Origin: Chloroflexota bacterium
Lineage (GTDB): Bacteria; Chloroflexota; Dehalococcoidia; GIF9; AB-539-J10
Reading direction: 5' to 3'
Assembly: GCA_015222255.1 (NCBI GenBank)
Contig: JADFUX010000062.1
Location: 1 to 5,168 of the forward strand
Length of the DNA stretch: 5,168 nt
The notes below the pieces were generated by a model that did not search any database, was not told where the DNA came from, and saw only the letters and a program-made list of their open reading frames with translations. Numbering within the stretch: the first letter of the stretch is position 1; each line of letters begins with the position of its first letter. The position numbers and the translations under genes are program-made. This document shows positions 1-4,866 of the stretch, one piece after another.

Positions 1-2
1 AC

Positions 3-80
3 TTCGGCCTAATAGGATTCGCTGCGAGTGCTGTTCTGCTTTTCGCGGTAAGCTGGCTGACCAGCAAGAAAAGGTACTGA
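3..80 (+). CDS. C-terminal end of a membrane protein (5' end outside window)
   Basis: The frame is open from the left edge and ends at a TGA at 78-80, giving 25 visible residues. They form one hydrophobic stretch (about FGLIGFAASAVLLFAVSWL) followed by a short basic tail (TSKKRY). This is the usual look of a last transmembrane helix with a positively charged cytoplasmic end, as in major facilitator transporters and many other polytopic proteins. The stretch is too short to assign a family. It lies on the same strand as tyrA but 215 bp upstream, with a promoter-like element between them, so it is probably a separate transcription unit. Confidence is good that this is coding sequence and low on function. 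Confidence 0.55.
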   Translation, partial: FGLIGFAASAVLLFAVSWLTSKKRY

Positions 81-148
81 GCAAGGTTCAGGACTTCGCC
101 ATGACGACGAGGGTATTGAAATCTCCGTCAATCACTGGCAGATTACCT

Positions 149-214
149 GGGGAAAGCACCTGATAGAGCTAGTACCCATATCCTAACCGCATTATGTCAA
201 CTAGGCTTTCCTCC
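149..214. repeat. Imperfect long-range inverted repeat with nested inner arm
   Basis: GGAAAGC (151-157) is the reverse complement of GCTTTCC (205-211). GG at 149-150 can extend the stem to CC at 213-214 past a bulged T. Just inside, CTAGT (169-173) pairs with ACTAG (200-204). Together this makes a nested stem with a loop of about 26 nt. It could be a structured 3' end for the upstream gene or a folded leader; no known riboswitch class is recognised. Chance pairing is possible because the arms are short. Confidence 0.3.
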
Positions 215-250
215 CCGGAGATAGTTACGGGTCTTATTTTTCTCACAGGC

Positions 251-274
251 TGAGCCGGAAACCATTATGGCTCA
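251..274. repeat. Inverted repeat TGAGCC-N12-GGCTCA, possible operator
   Basis: TGAGCC at 251-256 and GGCTCA at 269-274 are perfect reverse complements with a 12-nt spacer. The repeat covers the place where the -35 element of the tyrA promoter would sit (about 260-267) and ends 7 nt before the TGn of the extended -10. A dimeric repressor bound here would block RNA polymerase, so an operator is plausible. No T-run follows, so it does not look like a terminator. The regulator is unknown. Confidence 0.35.
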
Positions 275-280
275 AATTAA

Positions 281-289
281 TGCTATAAT
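281..289 (+). promoter_or_regulatory. Extended -10 promoter of tyrA, predicted leaderless start
   Basis: TGC followed by the consensus hexamer TATAAT (284-289) matches an extended -10 element (TGn-TATAAT). No good TTGACA-like -35 is found 16-18 bp upstream, which an extended -10 can tolerate. Transcription normally starts about 7 nt after the last base of the hexamer, which falls at 296, the first base of the tyrA GTG codon. There is no Shine-Dalgarno sequence between the hexamer and the GTG (only GAAAA-type purines), which fits a leaderless mRNA. Confidence 0.6.
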
Positions 290-295
290 GAAAAG

Positions 296-1156
296 GTGCA
301 GGTCGCTATCATCGGCCTAGGGCTTGTGGGCGGCTCCATAGGACTTGCCTTAAAGCAAAGCAGTCAGCCCGAGTGTGAGATAGTTGGTTATGTTCGCCGC
401 CCTGAGGTTGCCTCTACTGCGTTGAGCTTGGGCGTAGTTGACAAGGTTGAAACGAAGCTTAAGGACGTAGTAAAGGAAGCCGGGACTGTTGTTATTGCTA
501 CTCCGGTTCTCACCGTGAAGGAGATTCTATCTGAGATAGCCGCTCACCTTTGCAGTGGCTGCGTAGTTACCGATACAGCGAGCACAAAGCTTGATGTTAT
601 GAGCTGGGCAGAAGAGCTACTCCCACCGACGGTGGATTTCATTGGTGGACATCCTATGGCGGGCAAAGAAACCCAGGGAATTCAAGCCGCCGATGCCAGG
701 CTATTTCAAGATTGCATCTATTGTCTCAGCCCGGCGAAGAAAGCCTCAACCCAGGCAATAGACAAAGTGGCGAACATGGTAAAGAGATTGGGGGCTACGC
801 CCTTTTTCATTGACGCTCAGGAGCATGACTACCTAGTGGCTGGCATCAGTCATCTTCCCATGTTGCTATCAGCAGCTATGGTATCCGCGACCACCAAGGA
901 TCCTTCCTGGGACAAGATGTCTAAGCTAGCTGCCTCCGGCTATCGCGACGTCACTCGCCTCGCTTCTGGAAACCCTGAGGTCAACGCTCATATCTGCCTT
1001 ACCAATACAGCGGCGCTACTGCATTGGATTGATGAATTCGGTAGTGAGCTGGAGAGATATCGCCAGCTTGTGACTACGAAGGATAAGCACCTAGAGGAAG
1101 CACTAGCTGAGGCTAGTGAAGCAAGGAAAGAATGGCTAAGCAGGACACAACAATAA
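296..1156 (+). CDS. tyrA: Prephenate/arogenate dehydrogenase (TyrA)
   Basis: Oxidative decarboxylation of prephenate (to 4-hydroxyphenylpyruvate) or arogenate (to tyrosine), the committed step of tyrosine synthesis in the cytoplasm. The protein has 286 residues, the length of a stand-alone TyrA: there is no fused chorismate mutase and no C-terminal ACT domain. The N-terminal Rossmann domain has GLGLVG (G7, G9, G12). DTAS (93-96), HPMAG (119-123, expected catalytic His119), SHLPM (185-189) and YRDVTR (216-221, Arg221 expected to bind the substrate carboxylate) follow in family order. Two oddities: beta-2 ends in V33-R34-R35 instead of the NAD-type acidic residue, and the second His of SHLPH is Met189. 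GTG at 296 is the only reasonable start, since an in-frame TAA lies at 278-280. The last 25 nt overlap aroA, so the two are probably translationally coupled. Prephenate versus arogenate preference cannot be read from the sequence. Confidence 0.93.
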   Translation: MQVAIIGLGLVGGSIGLALKQSSQPECEIVGYVRRPEVASTALSLGVVDKVETKLKDVVKEAGTVVIATPVLTVKEILSEIAAHLCSGCVVTDTASTKLDVMSWAEELLPPTVDFIGGHPMAGKETQGIQAADARLFQDCIYCLSPAKKASTQAIDKVANMVKRLGATPFFIDAQEHDYLVAGISHLPMLLSAAMVSATTKDPSWDKMSKLAASGYRDVTRLASGNPEVNAHICLTNTAALLHWIDEFGSELERYRQLVTTKDKHLEEALAEASEARKEWLSRTQQ

Positions 1157-2466
1157 CAGTAAAGCCTTGCCCTCGCTTAGAAGGGGAAATCGCTTTGCCT
1201 GGTGACAAGTCTATCTCTCACCGAGCGGCCATATTCAACAGTCTAGCTGAGGGCAAAGCTGAAGTAAGAAACTTTGCTCCAGGCAAGGATTGTCTTGCTA
1301 CCGTTAGCTGCCTGAAGGCCCTGGGGGTGCAAATCAGCAGAAAAGGGCCTGGAAACTTGCTAATCTCGGGAACCGGCAGCAATGGGCTGAGAGAAGCTTC
1401 CAACGTGCTTGATGCCCACAACAGTGCCACGACTATGCGTCTCCTCAGCGGTCTTCTTTCCAGTCAGCCTTTTCTCTCCGTTGTTACTGGTGACGCCTCC
1501 CTTCGCTCTCGTCCCATGGGAAGGCTAATCAAGCCCTTGCAGTCTATGGGTGGCGAAATCTATGGAAGGGGGAAGGATTCCTTTGCTCCTCTAGTCATAA
1601 GGGGTGGAAAGCTCCGTGGCATAGAATTCCTCTTGCCCCTCCCCAGTGCTCAAATCAAGTCGGCAATCCTACTAGCCGGGCTGTCTGCTCAAGGCAAGAC
1701 TGTATTACATCAGCCGGTCCCTTCAAGAGACCACAGTGAGAGATTGCTTAAGCGGATGGGAGCTCACTTAGAAAGCAACGGCGCTTCAATCTCCTTGAGT
1801 CCCTTGACTTCCCCTTTGTCTCCCCTTAGCCTCTGTATCCCGGGTGACATCAGTTCCGCAGCTTACTTCCTGGTTGCTGGAGCAATTCATCCCAATGCAA
1901 GGGTAATCATAAGGAATTGTGGCATTAACCCTACGAGGACCGGAATCATTGACGCCCTTCTCGCCATGGGAGCTAGACTAAGGATAGAGAACGAACGCCT
2001 GGAAGCTGATGAGCCGTTGGCTGATATCGTGGTGGAATCCAGTGAGCTAAGGGGAATTGAGGTTGCAGGCGACATGATCCCGCGGCTCATCGACGAGATT
2101 CCGATATTGGCTGTAGCTGGTTCTGTGGCTAAGGGCAAGACCGTTATCAGGGGCGCTGCTGAGCTGCGAGTAAAAGAGTCAGATAGGATTGCCTCGGTGT
2201 CACAGGAGCTTTCCAAGATGGGCGTCGAGGTTGAGGAGTTACCCGATGGCATGGTGATTCATGGGGGTAGACTCTTGTTGGGGGCGGAGGTTGACACTCA
2301 TTCCGATCACCGCCTGGCTATGAGCCTGGCTATTGCCGGGTTGATAGCTGAGGGCGAAACAACAATCAAACATGCTCAGATAGCGCAAGTTTCATATCCT
2401 AGCTTCTGGCAGGATTTGTTGTCGTTGCAAGCCGAGCAAAGCAATACGGTAGCTTTTTCGAATTGA
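1132..2466 (+). CDS. aroA: 3-phosphoshikimate 1-carboxyvinyltransferase (EPSP synthase)
   Basis: Transfers the enolpyruvyl group of phosphoenolpyruvate to shikimate-3-phosphate, the sixth step of the shikimate pathway, in the cytoplasm. The 444 residues cover both globular domains. Visible motifs: LPGDKSISHR (22-31; K26, S27, R31 contact substrates), NSATTMRLL (97-105), SRPMGR (126-131), PSAQIKSA (171-178), GDISSA (238-243), DEIP (321-324; Asp321 expected catalytic), RVKESDR (346-352; Glu349) and DHRLAM (392-397). The Arg-Leu after the loop (R103-L104), PSAQIKS and C-terminal SYPSF place it with class II enzymes. The loop residue that is Gly in most enzymes (Gly96 in E. coli) is Ala99 here. 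A Ser/Pro/Leu-rich stretch (221-233) lies in the second domain. Start ATG 1132 lies inside tyrA, preceded by AAGGA at 1123-1127. The stop is 16 nt before remA. Confidence 0.95.
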   Translation: MAKQDTTITVKPCPRLEGEIALPGDKSISHRAAIFNSLAEGKAEVRNFAPGKDCLATVSCLKALGVQISRKGPGNLLISGTGSNGLREASNVLDAHNSATTMRLLSGLLSSQPFLSVVTGDASLRSRPMGRLIKPLQSMGGEIYGRGKDSFAPLVIRGGKLRGIEFLLPLPSAQIKSAILLAGLSAQGKTVLHQPVPSRDHSERLLKRMGAHLESNGASISLSPLTSPLSPLSLCIPGDISSAAYFLVAGAIHPNARVIIRNCGINPTRTGIIDALLAMGARLRIENERLEADEPLADIVVESSELRGIEVAGDMIPRLIDEIPILAVAGSVAKGKTVIRGAAELRVKESDRIASVSQELSKMGVEVEELPDGMVIHGGRLLLGAEVDTHSDHRLAMSLAIAGLIAEGETTIKHAQIAQVSYPSFWQDLLSLQAEQSNTVAFSN

Positions 2467-2473
2467 ATCTTTG

Positions 2474-2478
2474 GGAGG
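2474..2478 (+). promoter_or_regulatory. Ribosome binding site deciding the remA start
   Basis: GGAGG, within GGAGGTGA at 2474-2481, is a strong Shine-Dalgarno sequence 4 nt before ATG 2483. The same frame also has an earlier TTG at 2471, but that codon overlaps the Shine-Dalgarno itself, so ATG 2483 is the start. Confidence 0.8.
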
Positions 2479-2482
2479 TGAC

Positions 2483-2755
2483 ATGCGCACGGAACTAGTT
2501 CACATAGGTTTTGGCAGTGTCATAGCTGCAAATAGAGCAATTGCCTTCCTTTCTATAAATCAACAGCCAATTAGGCGTCTCATTCAAGAAGCAAGAGACA
2601 AAGGGCTTTTGGTTGATGCCACTCACGGTAGAAAAGCGAAATCTGCCATTCTCTTTGACACCGGTCACATAACTCTGGCTGCTGTGTCACCGGAGACTAT
2701 TATTCACAGATTGGCCACACCATCCTCGCCAGTTGAGGAGAGAGTTGAACTATGA
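2483..2755 (+). CDS. remA: RemA/DUF370 family DNA-binding regulator
   Basis: A 90-residue protein matching the RemA (YlzA, DUF370) family. In Bacillus, RemA is a DNA-binding protein that activates biofilm matrix genes and osmoprotection genes and assembles into a ring-shaped oligomer with DNA around it. Family signatures are plain: HIGFGSVIAANR (7-18), PIRRLIQEARDKG (29-41), LVDATHGRK (43-51), VSPETIIHRL (68-77). The DNA-contact arginines known from Bacillus appear as Arg18 and Arg50; the neighbouring one is Lys51, a conservative change. The start at ATG 2483 is fixed by the GGAGG upstream and gives the normal family length. It lies 16 nt after aroA and overlaps gmk by 11 nt. The remA-gmk pair is common in Firmicutes and related lineages; the aromatic genes in front are the less usual part. 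Its targets in this organism are unknown. Confidence 0.88.
   Translation: MRTELVHIGFGSVIAANRAIAFLSINQQPIRRLIQEARDKGLLVDATHGRKAKSAILFDTGHITLAAVSPETIIHRLATPSSPVEERVEL
2736..2740 (+). promoter_or_regulatory. Ribosome binding site of gmk, inside the remA coding end
   Basis: AGGAG at 2736-2740 sits 4 nt before TTG 2745, within the last codons of remA. An alternative in-frame TTG at 2733 has no Shine-Dalgarno sequence, and TTG 2757 is too far downstream (16 nt). This favours TTG 2745 as the gmk start. ATG 2752 overlaps the remA stop but is out of the gmk frame. Confidence 0.6.
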
Positions 2756-3371
2756 ATTGACTGCCTCAGCGAGAGCGGAAGCAAGACCTCTGCTCATTGT
2801 CCTTTCCGGGCCTTCAGGGGTAGGCAAGGACGCTCTACTCAAAAGAATGAAGGAACTGGAGCACTCATTCCATTATGTTGTTACCGCCACCACACGGCCT
2901 GAGCGTACCGGGGAGAAAGACGGGGTAGATTACCACTTTTTGTCTCAAGAAGAGTTCCAGGGCATGATAGACAAAGGTCAGCTTTTGGAATGCGCTAAGG
3001 TGTATGACAACTACTATGGTGTACCCAAGGATGAAATAACCCAGGCCTTGTCTAAAGGGAAGGATGTGATAGTGAAGGTGGATGTTCAAGGCGCTGCTAC
3101 TATCAAGGAAATCCTGCCCCAAGCGCTATTCATCTTTGTTATGCCCCCTTCCATGGGCGAGTTGGAAAGGAGGCTGAAGCAACGCCATAGTGAACCTGCC
3201 CAAGGTGTAGCCCTAAGGTTAGAGAAGGCCGAAGAGGAGATAGAATGCCTGCCACTCTTCGACTATGTGATAACGAGCCACCAGGATAGAATTGACGATG
3301 TCATTTCTCAGATCCAGGCTATTGTTGCCGCTGAGAAATGCCGGGTGAAGCCAAGGGCTATTCAACTTTGA
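2745..3371 (+). CDS. gmk: Guanylate kinase
   Basis: Phosphorylates GMP (and dGMP) with ATP to GDP, an essential step of guanine nucleotide supply in the cytoplasm. From TTG 2745 it has 208 residues, the usual length. The P-loop is GPSGVGKD (22-29), with Asp29 where Ser or Thr is usual. The GMP-binding segment has TTRPER (49-54) and EKDGVDYHF (57-65), then Glu82, YYGVP (90-94), and the DVQG strand (113-116). RLKQR (143-147) and Arg158 belong to the lid region that closes over ATP. The non-ATG start overlaps remA by 11 nt, so translation is likely coupled to it. TTG 2733 or 2757 cannot be fully excluded as starts. The omega subunit gene (rpoZ) that often follows gmk is absent; the next gene is convergent. 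Confidence 0.93.
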   Translation: MNYELTASARAEARPLLIVLSGPSGVGKDALLKRMKELEHSFHYVVTATTRPERTGEKDGVDYHFLSQEEFQGMIDKGQLLECAKVYDNYYGVPKDEITQALSKGKDVIVKVDVQGAATIKEILPQALFIFVMPPSMGELERRLKQRHSEPAQGVALRLEKAEEEIECLPLFDYVITSHQDRIDDVISQIQAIVAAEKCRVKPRAIQL

Positions 3372-3401
3372 TTTTCCTCTACTGGCTTGGATTAGGCCTT
3401 A

Positions 3402-3431
3402 ACATGGGTTATCGTGGCTCTAGGCCCATGT
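3402..3431. repeat. Inverted repeat at the convergent gmk/HAD junction
   Basis: ACATGGG (3402-3408) and CCCATGT (3425-3431) are perfect 7-bp reverse complements with a 16-nt loop. The repeat overlaps the last codons of the HAD gene and lies 30 nt past the gmk stop. Its position between converging genes suggests a shared transcript end, but neither strand has a T-run after it, so a classical terminator is not supported. Confidence 0.3.
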
Positions 3432-4116
3432 AAGAGATCAACGACTTCAGATCAAGTATCTCCAAGTCGGAGTCACAACTTGCTGGTCGTGCCGCTCCAA
3501 AACCCTGTTGACCCTTCCCTCTATTGACCCAGATAGCTGACAGCCCCATGGCTTTTGCCGGAATTATGTCATGATAGACGCTCTGTGCAATGTGCAATAT
3601 TCTTTCGGGAGGATAACCAATCTTTTCGATGGCGTATTCAAAGATACGTTGTGATGGCTTGTAGGACTTTGCCTGCTCCGCCGTGATTATCCAGCAAAAC
3701 TCGACTTGCAGGTGTTTTGCAGAAAAAGCAAAGAGGTCATCATCTATGTTGGAAATCACAGCGAGCCTAAAGTTCTTCTTCAGAGTCTTCAGTGCGGGAA
3801 CAGTATCGGGAAAGGGCAACCAGTCCTTTAATGAGCTGGCGAGGCATTCCAATTCAGATTCCGAGGGCGTGAACCCAAGTCTATTGCCAAATTCCTGCAT
3901 CACCTTTCGGAGAACCTGCTTGTATTCTACATATTGGCCTTCCCTTTGGGCTTCCGGCTCCAGTTCAGCATAAAGCTCAAGGGTTTGTGCATCGGTCAAA
4001 TCCACATTATGGGCCTTTAAAACAGGCTGCAATGCTCCCAAGATACCTTTTTCCCAATCAATAAGGGTGCCGTAACAATCAAAGCTCAGAACCTCAAACC
4101 TGTTGAAATCAAGCAT
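3409..4116 (-). CDS. HAD-superfamily hydrolase, 2-haloacid-dehalogenase-like
   Basis: A 235-residue hydrolase of the haloacid dehalogenase superfamily, cap type I. Motif I is FDCYGTL (12-18) with nucleophile Asp13 and Thr17; Tyr15 in place of the second Asp of phosphatases is typical of the dehalogenase-like branch. Motif II is ISN (121-123, Ser122). Motif III is SYKP (Lys153). Motif IV is HIAQSVYHD (175-183), followed by WVNR. The helical cap lies at about 25-100. An arginine at the position of the essential cap Arg41 of L-2-haloacid dehalogenases is not evident; that stretch here is ELYAELEPEAQ. True dehalogenase activity is therefore uncertain, and a small phosphatase or other HAD role is equally possible. 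Start ATG 4116 is preceded at 5 nt by AGGAGGAG. A longer frame from TTG 4152 has no such support. It is last in a minus-strand run, 46 nt after the metallo-hydrolase. Confidence 0.82.
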   Translation of the reverse strand: MLDFNRFEVLSFDCYGTLIDWEKGILGALQPVLKAHNVDLTDAQTLELYAELEPEAQREGQYVEYKQVLRKVMQEFGNRLGFTPSESELECLASSLKDWLPFPDTVPALKTLKKNFRLAVISNIDDDLFAFSAKHLQVEFCWIITAEQAKSYKPSQRIFEYAIEKIGYPPERILHIAQSVYHDIIPAKAMGLSAIWVNRGKGQQGFGAARPASCDSDLEILDLKSLISYMGLEPR

Positions 4117-4121
4117 ATGCG

Positions 4122-4129
4122 CTCCTCCT
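4122..4129 (-). promoter_or_regulatory. Ribosome binding site deciding the HAD start
   Basis: On the minus strand the sequence reads AGGAGGAG, 5 nt before ATG 4116. It is a near-perfect Shine-Dalgarno sequence and lies inside the longer frame that opens at TTG 4152, so the longer start is unlikely. Confidence 0.75.
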
Positions 4130-4162
4130 AACTCCAACACCACCAATTCCAATGCCTTCTAC

Positions 4163-4855
4163 TCAGTCAACCTTGGCCGTTCTTTGTAGTTGGCGGAGAT
4201 AACCTTCTATGTAACCTTTGACCTCTGTTGCTGGCTGGTAAATGCCAAAGTGCCCCTCACACAGTATGTCAGCTTTAAGGTCAATCAGCTTTTGTAAGGA
4301 GATAATCGCCTTTTTCGGTTCTCCTCCCCACATAGCCTCATAAGGTCCATGTATGTCCTGGCCGAAGAGGATTCTTTTGCCACCCATGTCTGTATATATG
4401 GCGATGCTGCCCCTGGTATGACCGGGGATATGAAGGGCAATGAACGCCTGTCCACCGAAAATCAGCTTTTGTTCTGCCCCTTGCAGCTTAACGTCCACCT
4501 GGCAAGGCTCATAGCTCACCCCGTAAAGCTCAGCGCCAGTGCCTTTTCCCGTTTCAATTGCTTCGGCATCTGATTCATGGGCTACTATCTTGGCGCCATA
4601 GTTCTGTTTGAACTCAGCCAGGCTGCCAATATGGTCAATATGGCGATGCGTAACAACCACCGTGCTTATCTTTTCCGGAGCCAATCCTGAAGTAAGAATA
4701 TTATCCACCAGCCTGCCAAAACTTCTCCCTGCGCCGCTGTCAATGAGGATTAGCTCTCCCACGTCAACCAGGTAAACACAGCAATCGTAGGGATGGGATA
4801 TCTCACTGCTGCCGATGATGTATATGTCCTGGCAGATGCGAAAAGGCTTACTCAT
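4163..4855 (-). CDS. Metallo-beta-lactamase-fold hydrolase, glyoxalase II-like
   Basis: A 230-residue single-domain hydrolase with a complete two-metal site. The signature THRHIDH (69-75) supplies His70, His72, Asp74 and His75. PGHTRGS gives His146, FGQD gives bridging Asp167, and CEGH gives His202. This ligand set and spacing fit the glyoxalase II/hydroxyacylglutathione-hydrolase-like branch, which splits thioesters or other esters with zinc or iron. There is no signal peptide, so it is cytoplasmic. It lacks the long C-terminal glutathione-binding helices of classical glyoxalase II, and the substrate cannot be named. Start ATG 4855 has AAGGAG 7 nt upstream (4863-4868 on the minus strand), which overlaps the ybeY stop. 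The gap to ybeY is 11 nt, so they are co-transcribed and probably translationally coupled. The HAD gene follows after 46 nt. Confidence 0.85.
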   Translation of the reverse strand: MSKPFRICQDIYIIGSSEISHPYDCCVYLVDVGELILIDSGAGRSFGRLVDNILTSGLAPEKISTVVVTHRHIDHIGSLAEFKQNYGAKIVAHESDAEAIETGKGTGAELYGVSYEPCQVDVKLQGAEQKLIFGGQAFIALHIPGHTRGSIAIYTDMGGKRILFGQDIHGPYEAMWGGEPKKAIISLQKLIDLKADILCEGHFGIYQPATEVKGYIEGYLRQLQRTAKVD

Positions 4856-4866
4856 AGTCCTGCTCC

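Larger units (their letters stand above)
81..295. other. Intergenic region upstream of tyrA
   Basis: These 215 bp separate the membrane-protein stop from the tyrA GTG. I see no convincing gene: the best small frame (101-163, 20 codons) has only a weak AGGA upstream and no recognisable content. The stretch holds a long-range imperfect inverted repeat (149-214), a weak GC hairpin with a T-rich tail (214-240), a clean inverted repeat (251-274) and an extended -10 promoter (281-289). It probably carries the end of the upstream transcript and the control region of the tyrA-aroA run. Confidence 0.6.

Noticed and set aside
101..163. A 20-codon plus-strand frame (ATG 101 to TGA 161) as a leader peptide or small gene
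   Set aside because: It has only a weak AGGA 7 nt upstream, no Tyr, Phe or Trp codons as an aromatic attenuator would need, and it ends about 120 nt before a separate promoter.
214..240. CCCG/CGGG hairpin followed by TCTTATTTTT as a terminator for the upstream membrane protein
   Set aside because: The stem is only 4 bp with a 10-nt loop and the T-run is interrupted; too weak to annotate, although its position would suit.
1132..1156. A frameshift or assembly error causing the 25-nt tyrA/aroA overlap
   Set aside because: Both proteins keep normal lengths and termini and aroA has its own AAGGA upstream, so a genuine coupled overlap is the simpler reading.
1218..2252. Minus-strand open frames inside aroA (1218-1430 and 1887-2252)
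   Set aside because: Low-complexity Ser/Ala/Leu-rich translations antisense to a gene with complete family motifs; no ribosome binding site or recognisable domain.
2865..3122. Minus-strand open frame inside gmk
   Set aside because: Antisense shadow of conserved gmk codons with no domain content.
3402..3431. The 7-bp inverted repeat as a bidirectional intrinsic terminator
   Set aside because: No T-run on either strand and a 16-nt loop; kept only as a repeat.
3683..4573. Plus-strand open frames inside the HAD (3683-3973) and metallo-hydrolase (4349-4573) genes
   Set aside because: Both lie opposite genes with intact catalytic motifs and well-placed ribosome binding sites; their translations resemble no known family.
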